Below are positions 9,791-19,255 of a stretch of DNA of 48,953 bases, piece by piece. This DNA is from Crateriforma spongiae. Its GTDB lineage: Bacteria; Planctomycetota; Planctomycetia; Pirellulales; Pirellulaceae. The position numbers and the translations under genes were made by a program. Within the stretch, counting starts at the first letter, position 1. The number at the start of each line of letters is the position of its first letter. Below the pieces are notes generated by a model. The model saw only the letters and a program-made list of their open reading frames with translations. It searched no databases and was not told the DNA's origin. Location: contig NZ_JAAXMS010000013.1 in NCBI RefSeq assembly GCF_012290005.1, positions 1 to 48,953 on the forward strand. Direction: 5' to 3'.

Positions 9791-10939
9791 TCAACGCCGT
9801 TGCTGGCGATATTTCCCGGGCGGGACGCCCACCGCTTTTCGAAAGAACACGCACATGTATTCGTCGTGTTCGAAACCTGTTCGCACCGCGATCTGAGTCA
9901 ACGACAAATCCGTGTCGGTCAACAATTCTTTGATACGATCGATTTTCAGACGCGTGATTTCTTCGTGAGGTGTGCGACCCAACATTTTTTGGAATCGGCT
10001 TTCCAGCACTCGGCGGGAAAGCGGGACGTGTCGAACCACATCGGCAACATTGATCCCGTCCAAAGCGTTTTCGCGGATGTACCGAAGTGCCGCTGCGATG
10101 TCGGGATCATCGATGGCAAGAACGTCGGTCGATTGTCGCGTCTGGATTCCAAGCGGTGGGATCAAAACACGCTTTGATCCGAAATTCGCGCCCGTCATCA
10201 TCTGGTCCAGCATCGCGGCGGCTTCATAACCGGTTCGGCGTGTGTTGCAGATGATGCTTGACAGTGGCGGATCGGCCAATTCACACAACAACAGATCGTT
10301 GTCCACGCCCAAGACCGCAGCCTGTTCTGGAACCGCAATACCGATCTCGCGACAGACTTCCAAGACTTTCTGAGCTTGAATGTCGTAGCAGGCCAAGATG
10401 CCCACCGGGCGCGGCAGCTTTTTCAGCCAAGCGGCCAGACCACGTTTCTCGCGATTCCACGAGTACTTGGTATCGGTTCGCGACAACGTGTCGTACGTGT
10501 GTGCGATGATGTCGTGTTCGGTTGCCAAGCGATTGAATTGTTCCCGCCGCCAATTGGACCAATTGAATCCGGGGTCGCCACAAAACGCCAAATGGCGAAA
10601 ACCACGGTCGGCCAGATGCCGGATTCCCATCGCGGCGATCGCCGTGTCATCCGTTTCCACCCACGGAATGTTTGGCAATTGTCGCGCGGCACTGACGTCA
10701 ACCACCGGGATTTTCTTACGACGCAGCGCGTCCGCGATGGCGTCGTTTTCAATCCTTGCAATGATCCCATCGCCTTTCCATCGGGACAGCCACGGCGGCG
10801 GTTTGCCGCCCCGTTCCTGTTCCGGCAAATAGATCGACCATCGTTCGTGTTTCCGCACGTAGTCGACGATGCCTTCCAATACCCCGCGGGAATAGGAGTT
10901 GGATGTCTCGATCAGTAGTGCGACGCTGCGACGCGGCAT
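9791..10939 (-). CDS. XylR-type transcriptional regulator (sugar-binding domain plus AraC HTH)
   Basis: 382-residue one-component regulator. Residues about 5-265 resemble a periplasmic-binding-protein/LacI-type sugar sensor, as in E. coli XylR, with SNSYSRGVLEGI at the start and a LGVDNDLLLCELADPPLSS strand. Residues about 275-380 are an AraC-family double helix-turn-helix, including SRRVLESRFQKMLGRTPHEE and QIAVRTGFEHDEYMCVFFRK. XylR itself activates xylose genes upon sugar binding. This one is placed at the head of a minus-strand sulfatase/fucosidase block and divergent from an oxidoreductase and GH10 gene, so it probably controls both sides. The ATG at 10939 is the first in frame with the family N-terminus. 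The ligand is unknown. Confidence 0.92.
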   Translation of the reverse strand: MPRRSVALLIETSNSYSRGVLEGIVDYVRKHERWSIYLPEQERGGKPPPWLSRWKGDGIIARIENDAIADALRRKKIPVVDVSAARQLPNIPWVETDDTAIAAMGIRHLADRGFRHLAFCGDPGFNWSNWRREQFNRLATEHDIIAHTYDTLSRTDTKYSWNREKRGLAAWLKKLPRPVGILACYDIQAQKVLEVCREIGIAVPEQAAVLGVDNDLLLCELADPPLSSIICNTRRTGYEAAAMLDQMMTGANFGSKRVLIPPLGIQTRQSTDVLAIDDPDIAAALRYIRENALDGINVADVVRHVPLSRRVLESRFQKMLGRTPHEEITRLKIDRIKELLTDTDLSLTQIAVRTGFEHDEYMCVFFRKAVGVPPGKYRQQRR

Positions 10940-11047
10940 AAAAACTCAGAAATCGACGGGTGCTCGTTCTCGGAAAAAGGATCAACAAGGCCTATTACGT
11001 TGATGTTCGCGTTCAGGCAGAAGTTCCGGACCGGTGAAATATCTCAA

Positions 11048-11094
11048 GATTGGTGCGCAAAACGTCATGGTCAAGGGGGCCGATTGGCGCACAA
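11048..11094 (+). promoter_or_regulatory. Candidate operator: two direct repeats between divergent genes
   Basis: GATTGGTGCGCAA (11048-11060) and GATTGGCGCACAA (11082-11094) differ at two positions and start 34 bp apart, close to three helical turns. Each contains a TTG-N5-CAA dyad. They lie in the 204-bp gap between the XylR-type gene and the Gfo/Idh/MocA gene. AraC-family proteins commonly bind paired direct repeats, so this is a reasonable target for the neighbouring regulator. Confidence 0.45.
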
Positions 11095-11132
11095 TACGGT
11101 GGCTAAGGTTCTGTTCGAAGTGTTCTGATATT

Positions 11133-11138
11133 GGGGAG
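11133..11138 (+). promoter_or_regulatory. Ribosome binding site for the GTG start at 11144
   Basis: GGGGAG lies 5 nt before the GTG at 11144 and supports that start over downstream codons. Good Shine-Dalgarno sites are uncommon among the genes of this window. Confidence 0.6.
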
Positions 11139-11143
11139 CCCGT

Positions 11144-12265
11144 GTGGTGGGAAAGTCAGTGAAAGTTGCGATGGTGGGGCTCGGTTTCGGAGCCGAGTTC
11201 ATTCCGATTTATCAGGCGCATCCGAATGCCGAAGTCGCCGCCATCTGTCGACGTGATGCCACCCAGTTGAATCAGGCCGGTGATCAGTTCGGCATCGACC
11301 GGCGGTACACCGACTATGACGATGTTTTGGCCGACCCCGAGATCGACTTTGTTCATATCAACAGCCCCATTCCCGATCACGCATGGATGTCGCTTAAGGC
11401 CTTGGATGCCGGTAAGCACGTGATGTGCACGGTGCCGATGGCGACAACGATCGAAGAGTGCGAACAGATCGTGCAAAAGGTGCGCGACACCGGCTTGAAA
11501 TACATGATGGCCGAAACGGTGGTCTACAGCCGCGAATTTCTGTTCATTCAAGATCTGTACCGCAAAGGCGAATTGGGAAAGATCCAGCACTTGGCCGCAT
11601 CACATCCCCAGGACATGGACGGTTGGCCTAGTTACTGGGAAAAGATGATCCCCATGCATTACGCGACGCACGTCGTCAGCCCATGCTTGGGGTTGGTCGA
11701 CGGTTTGGCGGAATACGTCAGTTGTTTCGGTTCGGGAACCGTCCGCGATGACATCGCGCAAAAGTCGGGCAATTCGTTTGCCGTCGAAACTTGTCACATC
11801 AAAATCAAAGACAGTGACCTGACGGCGCACATCTGGCGTTTTCTGTACGACGTGGCCCGCCAATATCGCGAAAGCTTTGACGTGTATGGCACGAAAAAGA
11901 GCTTCGAATGGACGTTGGTGGAAAATGAACCCCACGTCATTCATACCGCGAAGAAACCGGAACCGGAAATCCCTGAAAAGGTGGAGGTGCCCGACTTTGC
12001 GGACCGTTTGCCCGAACAGATTCGTCGGTTCACGTTGCCGGCGCAGATCCATGACGCCGAACACCTGTCGTTCATCCAGGGCGGCGGACACGGCGGATCA
12101 CATCCGCATTTGGTCCACGAGTTTGTTTCGTCGCTGCTGGAGGACCGTGACCCACGGCCCAACGCGGTGACCAGTGCCAACTGGACGTGTGTCGGCATTT
12201 GCGCACACCAGTCGGCGCTGCAAGGCGGACAAGTGGTCCAATTGCCAAAATTCACGTTGGGGTAA
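11144..12265 (+). CDS. Gfo/Idh/MocA family protein lacking the usual EKP lysine
   Basis: 373-residue cytosolic protein with an N-terminal Rossmann fold (VGLGFGAEF, about 11-19) and a C-terminal alpha/beta domain typical of sugar and inositol dehydrogenases that use NAD(P). The start is the GTG at 11144 behind a good Shine-Dalgarno site. In most family members strand 5 ends in an EKP motif whose lysine is catalytic. Here the equivalent segment reads KHVMCTVPMATT, with Thr96-Val97-Pro98 in place of Glu-Lys-Pro. A canonical dehydrogenase mechanism is therefore doubtful. It may catalyse another reaction, or belong to a known variant subgroup. It has no signal peptide. It is the first plus-strand gene opposite the XylR-type regulator, so it likely acts on a sugar released by the locus. 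Confidence 0.88.
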   Translation: MVGKSVKVAMVGLGFGAEFIPIYQAHPNAEVAAICRRDATQLNQAGDQFGIDRRYTDYDDVLADPEIDFVHINSPIPDHAWMSLKALDAGKHVMCTVPMATTIEECEQIVQKVRDTGLKYMMAETVVYSREFLFIQDLYRKGELGKIQHLAASHPQDMDGWPSYWEKMIPMHYATHVVSPCLGLVDGLAEYVSCFGSGTVRDDIAQKSGNSFAVETCHIKIKDSDLTAHIWRFLYDVARQYRESFDVYGTKKSFEWTLVENEPHVIHTAKKPEPEIPEKVEVPDFADRLPEQIRRFTLPAQIHDAEHLSFIQGGGHGGSHPHLVHEFVSSLLEDRDPRPNAVTSANWTCVGICAHQSALQGGQVVQLPKFTLG

Positions 12266-12397
12266 TCGCGGTCCATCGGCGGTGGTCTCGCAGACGCGTT
12301 TTGCGGTTTCCTCGCTGCGCGGTCGGTGGTCGTTTTTTTGAATTTCACGTCGGTTTCGAATTTGAGAACGTTGATGAGCCCTTGTTCGTTTGTGACG

Positions 12398-15300
12398 ATG
12401 CCCCGCAGGCTGTGGGCGTTGATGATCCTTGCGTGGTTGCCGTCCGCGGTTTCGACGTTCACGCCGGTCAGTGCCTCCGACTTGACGTTGTTATTCATCG
12501 GTGATTCCGGACATCACCAGCCTGCACGACGCTTTCAAGAATTGGCGCCGGTGCTGGAACGTCGTGGCATTGAACTACGCTACACCCAGCGTATGGCCGA
12601 TCTGAATCCGTCGACGTTGAAAGCGTTCGACGGTGTGGTTTTGTACGCGAACATCGACCGTATCGAAGACGAACAGGCCGCTGCACTGCTGGATTTCGTC
12701 GCCGGCGGCAAAGGTTTCGTTCCTTTGCACTGTGCCAGTTACTGTTGGCGTAACAACCCCGAAATCGTTGCCCTGATGGGCGGACAGTTTTTGCGGCACG
12801 GGACCGGAATCGTTTCAACGCAGGGCGTTGCACCGGAGCATCCGGTGATGAAGGGATTCGAAGGCTTTTCCAGCTGGGATGAAACCTACGTTCACCACCG
12901 CCACAATACGGCGAATCGAACCGTCTTGGAGTATCGCGTCGGGGACGAGCAGGCCGAGGGCAACGATCGCGAACCCTGGACATGGGTCCGCACGCACAGG
13001 CGCGGGCGCGTGTTTTACACCGCCTGGGGACACGACGGACGAACGTTCACCCAGCCAGGTTTTCACAATCTGGTCGAACGCGGCATTCGCTGGGCTTGTG
13101 GACAAGATCCGGCGGTCGTCCCGGATTTTCGTGATGTCGAAACCTTTGACGTGCCGGCGATGACCACGGTTGATGACGATGCGGTTGGTTTCCAGTACGT
13201 CGACGTCGGTCCCAAAATTCCGAACTACACACCCAGTCGGCAATGGGGCACGCAAGGGGATCCCAAAACCCTGATGCAGATGCCGCTGGACCCGGAGGAG
13301 TCGATCAAGCGTTTCGTCACGCCGGTCGGCCTGTCGGTGGAACGCTATGCCGATGAGCGTGATTTTCAATCCAAACCGATCGCCATGACCTGGGACGAGC
13401 GTGGGCGATTGTGGGTTTGCGAAACGGTCGACTATCCCAATGAACTGGGGCAGGGACGTGACCGGATTCGCATTTGTGAAGACACCGATGGTGACCATGT
13501 CGCCGATCGTTTCACCGTGTTTGCCGACGGGCTTAGCATTCCCACCTCGATCGTCATCGTGCGGGGTGGTGCCGTCGTTCAAAACGGAACCGAGACGATC
13601 TATTTGAAGGACACCGATGGCGACGACGTGGCCGATCAACGGACGACGTTGATCGAAGGCTGGGCACTGGGCGATACGCACGGCGGCGTCAGCAACTTTC
13701 GTTACGGCTTGGACAACTGGATCTGGGCCATGCAGGGATACAACAACAGCACGCCGACCTATGACGGCAAGCAATCACAGTCGTTTCGTCAGGGTTTCTG
13801 GCGATTCAAGTTGTCACAGAGTGACCCACCGGTGGTGACGGATTTGGAATTTGTGCGATCCAGTGATAACAACACTTGGGGGCTGGGGATTGGCGAAGAC
13901 GGTTTGATCTTTGGATCGACCGCGAATCACAACCCCAGCATGTTCATGCCAATTGCCAACCGCTATTACGAACGTGTACGTGGGTGGTCGCCATCGACAT
14001 TGCATTCGATCGCCGACACGCACGAATTTGATCCGATCACCGACAACGTTCGCCAAGTCGATCATCACGGTGGGTACACCGCCGGGGCCGGGCATGCCTT
14101 GTACACCGCTCGTGCGTTTCCGCGTCAATGGTGGAACCGCACGGCATTCGTTTGTGGGCCCACCGGGCATCTCGTCGGGACATTCGTGCTAAGTCCCGAC
14201 GGCGCAAATTTTCAATCGACCAGCCCCGTGAATCTGTTGGCAAGCGATGACGAATGGTCGGCTCCGATCATGGCGGAAGTGGGTCCCGACGGCGCGGTTT
14301 GGGTGATCGATTGGTACAACTACATCGTGCAACATAATCCGACGCCCAACGGTTTTGAAACGGGGCAAGGTCGTGCCTACGAAAGCGATCTTCGCGACAA
14401 AACGCACGGCCGGATCTATCGTGTTGTCCCCGATGACGACCAGCGTTTGCACACGTTCGACGACCTTTCCCAAAGTTCGAACCAGGAATTGGTTGACAGC
14501 CTTTCGCATCCGTCAATGCGTTGGCGTTTGCATGCTCAGCGATTGCTGGTCGAACGAGACCTCGGCCAGGACGTCGAAGTGGTGACCGGTCTGATGGACC
14601 TGGTGTCGAACCGAGAAGTCGACGCGATCGGGCTGAACGTCGCTGCCATTCATGCGTTGCACACGCTCGGCGCAATGCTGCAAACCTCGGGACCGCAGAC
14701 GGAGACCACTGATTCGAAATTCATCGATGTGTTGGAAAACGCAGTTCGTCATCCTTCGTCTGGCGTGCGACGAAACGCATTGGCAGTGTTGCCAAAGTCG
14801 GAATCCGGCGGCCGATTGTTGCTTCGGAATCGCGAAGTGTTCGACGACGTGGATGCCCAAGTTCGACTGCAGGCCGTGTTGACGTTGTCGGACATGCCGG
14901 CGATGAAGCCCGCCGGCCGTTTGGTGGCTGAACTGTGTCGCGGTCAAACCGATCCGATCATGCTGGACGCATTGACGTCCGCAGCGGCCACACACGCCCC
15001 CTCATTTCTTCGGCAAATTGCCAAGACACGCTTCGGTCGCGAAAGCATGGCGGTGGTGTCGCCGATCACGCAACGAGTGACGGAACATGTCGCTCGCGGT
15101 CGACCCGACAGTGCCACGCTGCAGCGATTGTTGGAAGCGCTGTCCGGCGCAGAACCGAACATTGCCGGCGCGATGGTCGACGGATTGTTGGCGGGTTGGC
15201 CCAAGGACCATCATGTTTCGGCAACCGATACGCTTGGGATCACTCTTCGCGATGCGTTTCGTGCGTCCCGATCAGCGGGCAAGGTCCAACTGTTGCGATT

Positions 15301-17908
15301 GGCGGCGGCAGCAGGTTTGGACACGCTGGACGATGAAGCCGAATCGATCTTGGCCGGATTACGGGACACGGTGTCCGACCCAGACGTCGATCCGCAGAAG
15401 CGGATTCGTGCGGCACAGGACTGGATCGCTTTTCGGTCCGATGACCCCGATGTCGTCGACAGCATTGTCCAAGAAATCACGCCGCAGACCGATCCGGCAT
15501 TGGCGGCCGGTTTCTTAAACGCCGTCTCCCGCAGTCGTTCCGAAGAAGCAGCGGAGCTGATCATCGACGCACTGTCCACGTTGACGCCGCAAGTCAAATC
15601 GGCCGCGATCGGTGTCATGATCGGCAAGCCCAGTTGGACTCTTGCACTGCTGGATGCCGCTGAGGCCGACCAGTTTGACATCAACGAATTGACGTTGGAA
15701 CAAAAGCAACAGTTGCGGTCCTTTCCCGATCGTCGCATCCGCCGGCGTGCCGAAGCCAAGCTCGCCTTGGGCGGCGGGCTTCCCGATGCGGACCGCGAAA
15801 AGGTACTTCAGTCGCTGATGCATGTCACCAATCGGACCGGCAATGTGAAAGCGGGCAAAGAGGTGTTCAAGAAAGTCTGCAGCGTCTGTCATCAATACGG
15901 TGATCTTGGACAAAAGGTCGGCCCCAATCTGACCGGCATGGCCGCGCATCCGAAGTCCGAATTGTTGACGCATATCATTGATCCATCGCGCAACGTGGAA
16001 GGCAACTACCGCTTGTACAACGTGCTGACCGTCGACGGCCAGGTGTTCAGTGGAATGCTGGCGGGTGAATCCCGAACGTCGATCACCATCATCGACGCTC
16101 AAGCGAAAGAGATTCGGTTGGCGCGGGAAGATATCGAAGAACTGATTGCGTCGCGAAAAAGCGTGATGCCCGAAGGATTCGAAAAACAAATCAGCGAAGA
16201 CGAATTGGCTGATCTCTTGCAGTTTTTGACCGACCAGGGGCCGTTTGTTCCGATTCCTTTGGACGATGCTGCGACGGCGATCAGCACACGTGGACTGTTT
16301 TCACAAAGCGATCGTGGCCCGGACCGAATGGTGTTCGACAATTGGGATCCCAAGACATTCAATGGGGTGCCTTTCGTTCTGACCGATCCGATGGGGCAAA
16401 GCCAAAAGAATCTGATCCTGTTGCGAGGGCCGCGCGGAACCTTGCCGCCACGCATGCCGGCGTCGGTGTCGCTGCCTTGCGGAACGTCCGCCTCGGCGAT
16501 CCATCTGTTAAGCGGTGTAGGTGGATGGAGCTATCCGTTTGAACAAGAACAATCGGTATCGATGATCGTTCGCCTGCACTACGCCGATGGATCATCGGAA
16601 GATCATGAATTGATCAACGGCTTGCACTTTGCAGACTACATCCGCCGCGTGGATGTGCCCAAAAGCGAGTTCGCGTTTGCGTTGGGCGATCAACAGATTC
16701 GCTATCTAAAGGTCGTGCCGAGCCGTTCCGCAAAGATCAATACGATCGAGCTGGTCAAGGGTGAAGATTCCACCGCCCCGATCGTGATGGCGGTCACGGT
16801 TCAACGCGACGAATCCGACGTCGATGCAGAAACGATTTCCGCAGTGTCAGATCAAAGCGATGGCGACGAGCGATCGCTGAAAGCCGCGGTCGGCGACCGC
16901 TATAAGATCGGCGTGGGCGTCAGCCATCGCGTGATCGATGACCCTGCCAGCGCCGAACTGATCCAGAAACACTTTCAAATTCTGACGCCAGAAAACTGCA
17001 TGAAACCTCAGGGCATTCATCCGGCCGAAGACGAATGGGACTTTGCCGCAACGGATAAGTTTGTGGACTTCGCCAGGAAGCATGGTTTGGAGGTCGTTGG
17101 CCATTGTCTGGTTTGGGCCAAGGATGATCGCACTGACACTTGGATGATGAAAGACGTTGAAAGCGACGTCGGCCGAGACAAACTGATGCAGCGAATTGAA
17201 ACCCACATCGAAACGGTGGTGCAGCGATATGCCGACGCGGTCACGATGTGGGATGTCGTCAATGAAGCGATCGGCGATGGTGACGAAGGTCTGCTGCGTG
17301 ATTCGGTCTATTCGCGTACCACCGGAATCGACTTCATCGTGAAAGCCTTCCAAGTGGCTCGCGCAAATGATCCGGATGCTTTATTGATCTACAACGACTA
17401 CAACGGCCATAAACCAGACAAGCGAAAGAAACTGATCGAGTTCTTGACGAAGTTAAAAGCTGCCGGCGCGCCGGTCGACGCGTATGGCATGCAAGGCCAC
17501 TTTGAAATTGGTGACGAATCTATCGATCAATTGCGCGAGACTTTCCAGGAGCTTCGCCGGTTGGGGCTACAGGTCGTTGTATCGGAGCTGGACATCGACG
17601 TTGTCAAACGTGGCCGCTGGTGGTCCGAGGATGGAAAGTATCGCGATGAATTGTCCGCCTATGATCCCTATCCCGACGGGATGTCGGATGACATTCGCGA
17701 CCAACAGACCCGCCAATACGTCCAGTTGTTTGAACTGTTCGATGAATACAGTGACATCATCGCCAGGGTTTCGTTTTGGAATCTGCACGATGGTGAAAGC
17801 TGGCTGAACACGTTTCCCTGGCGACGCGTGAATCACCCGTTGCTATTCGACCGCGATCTTCAGCCCAAACCCGCCTTTGACGCGGTCTACGACACTTTGA
17901 AGCAATAG
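12398..17908 (+). CDS. Giant exported fusion: ThuA / PVC dehydrogenase / HEAT / cytochrome c / CBM-like / GH10
   Basis: From the ATG at 12398 the protein has 1836 residues: a signal peptide (MPRRLWALMILAWLP, about 1-26); a ThuA-like domain (about 27-245); a PVC-type membrane-bound-dehydrogenase beta-propeller (about 305-680, with FVTPVGLSVERYAD and DTDGDHVADRF); HEAT-like repeats (about 690-1140); a PVC-type cytochrome c domain with haem motif CSVCH (C1161, C1164, H1165) ending near 1285; a galactose-binding-like region (about 1290-1480); and a GH10 endo-1,4-beta-xylanase-type domain (about 1495-1836). GH10 signatures are GHCLVW, the acid/base Glu1623 in DVVNEAI, the nucleophile Glu1730 in VSELDID, and SFWNLHDGESWL. 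Both catalytic glutamates are present. It would act in the periplasm or at the surface, coupling redox or sugar oxidation to xylan cleavage. That coupling is inference. An ATG at 12374 is an alternative start. No frameshift was seen across the joins. Confidence 0.9.
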   Translation: MPRRLWALMILAWLPSAVSTFTPVSASDLTLLFIGDSGHHQPARRFQELAPVLERRGIELRYTQRMADLNPSTLKAFDGVVLYANIDRIEDEQAAALLDFVAGGKGFVPLHCASYCWRNNPEIVALMGGQFLRHGTGIVSTQGVAPEHPVMKGFEGFSSWDETYVHHRHNTANRTVLEYRVGDEQAEGNDREPWTWVRTHRRGRVFYTAWGHDGRTFTQPGFHNLVERGIRWACGQDPAVVPDFRDVETFDVPAMTTVDDDAVGFQYVDVGPKIPNYTPSRQWGTQGDPKTLMQMPLDPEESIKRFVTPVGLSVERYADERDFQSKPIAMTWDERGRLWVCETVDYPNELGQGRDRIRICEDTDGDHVADRFTVFADGLSIPTSIVIVRGGAVVQNGTETIYLKDTDGDDVADQRTTLIEGWALGDTHGGVSNFRYGLDNWIWAMQGYNNSTPTYDGKQSQSFRQGFWRFKLSQSDPPVVTDLEFVRSSDNNTWGLGIGEDGLIFGSTANHNPSMFMPIANRYYERVRGWSPSTLHSIADTHEFDPITDNVRQVDHHGGYTAGAGHALYTARAFPRQWWNRTAFVCGPTGHLVGTFVLSPDGANFQSTSPVNLLASDDEWSAPIMAEVGPDGAVWVIDWYNYIVQHNPTPNGFETGQGRAYESDLRDKTHGRIYRVVPDDDQRLHTFDDLSQSSNQELVDSLSHPSMRWRLHAQRLLVERDLGQDVEVVTGLMDLVSNREVDAIGLNVAAIHALHTLGAMLQTSGPQTETTDSKFIDVLENAVRHPSSGVRRNALAVLPKSESGGRLLLRNREVFDDVDAQVRLQAVLTLSDMPAMKPAGRLVAELCRGQTDPIMLDALTSAAATHAPSFLRQIAKTRFGRESMAVVSPITQRVTEHVARGRPDSATLQRLLEALSGAEPNIAGAMVDGLLAGWPKDHHVSATDTLGITLRDAFRASRSAGKVQLLRLAAAAGLDTLDDEAESILAGLRDTVSDPDVDPQKRIRAAQDWIAFRSDDPDVVDSIVQEITPQTDPALAAGFLNAVSRSRSEEAAELIIDALSTLTPQVKSAAIGVMIGKPSWTLALLDAAEADQFDINELTLEQKQQLRSFPDRRIRRRAEAKLALGGGLPDADREKVLQSLMHVTNRTGNVKAGKEVFKKVCSVCHQYGDLGQKVGPNLTGMAAHPKSELLTHIIDPSRNVEGNYRLYNVLTVDGQVFSGMLAGESRTSITIIDAQAKEIRLAREDIEELIASRKSVMPEGFEKQISEDELADLLQFLTDQGPFVPIPLDDAATAISTRGLFSQSDRGPDRMVFDNWDPKTFNGVPFVLTDPMGQSQKNLILLRGPRGTLPPRMPASVSLPCGTSASAIHLLSGVGGWSYPFEQEQSVSMIVRLHYADGSSEDHELINGLHFADYIRRVDVPKSEFAFALGDQQIRYLKVVPSRSAKINTIELVKGEDSTAPIVMAVTVQRDESDVDAETISAVSDQSDGDERSLKAAVGDRYKIGVGVSHRVIDDPASAELIQKHFQILTPENCMKPQGIHPAEDEWDFAATDKFVDFARKHGLEVVGHCLVWAKDDRTDTWMMKDVESDVGRDKLMQRIETHIETVVQRYADAVTMWDVVNEAIGDGDEGLLRDSVYSRTTGIDFIVKAFQVARANDPDALLIYNDYNGHKPDKRKKLIEFLTKLKAAGAPVDAYGMQGHFEIGDESIDQLRETFQELRRLGLQVVVSELDIDVVKRGRWWSEDGKYRDELSAYDPYPDGMSDDIRDQQTRQYVQLFELFDEYSDIIARVSFWNLHDGESWLNTFPWRRVNHPLLFDRDLQPKPAFDAVYDTLKQ

Positions 17909-17911
17909 TCG

Positions 17912-17930
17912 GTTGACGCTCCGCATCAAC
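17912..17930 (+). terminator. Small hairpin after the GH10 fusion
   Basis: GTTGACGC and GCATCAAC pair at seven of eight positions around a 3-nt loop, starting 4 nt after the TAG stop. There is no T-run, so this is a weak candidate. Confidence 0.3.
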
Positions 17931-18082
17931 TCCGCGTGCCAGGCTTGCGCACCAAATCACGCTTGTCTTGTTCGGCATTGTGCGTGGGAAATGCTCGTTC
18001 GCCCAAGCCGGGCGTGGGGGTTCCCGGTTAGACTGGACGTATTCTTGTTTCGTCCGGTCACGGATTCCCGCGGAGTGTTTGC

Positions 18083-19255
18083 ATGGCGTCGCCAAATTCC
18101 CGTCGTCGTTTCTTGAAAGGTTCCATCGGTACCGCTGTGGCCGCCGGATTGGCGGAAAGTGGCCAGTCGGCATCGGGCGACGATCTTTCATCGCAAAATG
18201 CCACGACTGCGGCTTCTCAGGTCCAGTGGCGAAATCGTAATGAAGCGATGCGTTACCGGATGCTGGGGCGAACCGGGATGATGGTTTCCGAGATCGTGAT
18301 GGGGGGCAACGAAATCACGCCGGACAATTACCGCCATGTGTTCGAAGCGATGGACATGGGGTTGAATTACCTGGACACTTCGCCCGCCTACGGCAAAGGC
18401 GCAAGTGAACTGGGGTTTGCCAAAGTGATCAAGCAGCGGCCACGGGATCAGTTCTTTTTGACATCAAAAGTCAGCGTTTGGGATCTGAACCGAAACGAGC
18501 GTTTTGAAAAGATCTACAACGGTTTGTCCGGCGACGAACAGTCGCGATTGCGTGGCGCGGCGGATGACTTGATTGCACAACGTGGTGCGGCTGAACCGGA
18601 TTATCTGGGCGGTTACTTTGGCGGTCAGACTCGCGAATTGAATGCGGCTGCACTGTCGGACGTGATGGAAGCGACCTATGGGGACCGAATCGATCGTGAC
18701 AAAAACTATCGTCAGATCATCATCGATTCGGTCGAAGGCAGTCTGCAACGCTTGGGGACCGATCATTTGGACGTGCTGATGTGCCCGCACGGCGCAAGCA
18801 GTCCTGTTGAATTGACAAGGTATCCCGAAATCTTTGATGCATTCAACGAATTGAAAGTCGACGGAAAGGTTCGCTTCTTGGGCGTGTCGTCCCACAATGA
18901 TCCCGCCGGCGTTTTGGACGCTGCAACAAAGTCCGGGATCTATTCGGTTGCCATGGTTGCCTACAACGTTGTCAATGAATCGTTCATGAACCAAGCCATC
19001 GATGCGGCCCACGATGCCGGTGTCGGGGTGATCGCGATGAAGGTCGCGCGACCGGTGTATCGCAGCCCCAAATCGGCCAACGGAAATAGGGAAGGCCGCA
19101 AGCGGTTGGACGCGGCCATTGGTGGCGATTGGTCGATCCCACAGAAGGCGTACCTTTGGGCGCTGCGGAATCCAAAACTTAGTGCCGTGATCTCCAATAT
19201 GGTCAACGCGGAACAAGTGTCGGAAAATATCATATTGCCACGTCTTAGTGGCTAA
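18083..19255 (+). CDS. Tat-exported aldo/keto reductase
   Basis: 390-residue NADPH-type aldo/keto reductase with a twin-arginine signal (SRRRFLKGS, residues 6-14), implying export already folded. The barrel starts at MRYRMLGRTGMMVSE. The catalytic tetrad is visible: Asp98 and Tyr103 in YLDTSPAYGKGASE, Lys129 in FFLTSKVS, and His236 in DVLMCPHG. Residues about 131-205, between the catalytic lysine and histidine, form a long insert compared with compact family members, including two tyrosine-rich stretches. Tat-targeted oxidoreductases are frequent in planctomycetes. The substrate is probably an aldehyde or keto sugar near the neighbouring hydrolases, but nothing in the sequence fixes it. It begins 175 bp after the GH10 fusion on the same strand. 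Confidence 0.9.
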   Translation: MASPNSRRRFLKGSIGTAVAAGLAESGQSASGDDLSSQNATTAASQVQWRNRNEAMRYRMLGRTGMMVSEIVMGGNEITPDNYRHVFEAMDMGLNYLDTSPAYGKGASELGFAKVIKQRPRDQFFLTSKVSVWDLNRNERFEKIYNGLSGDEQSRLRGAADDLIAQRGAAEPDYLGGYFGGQTRELNAAALSDVMEATYGDRIDRDKNYRQIIIDSVEGSLQRLGTDHLDVLMCPHGASSPVELTRYPEIFDAFNELKVDGKVRFLGVSSHNDPAGVLDAATKSGIYSVAMVAYNVVNESFMNQAIDAAHDAGVGVIAMKVARPVYRSPKSANGNREGRKRLDAAIGGDWSIPQKAYLWALRNPKLSAVISNMVNAEQVSENIILPRLSG

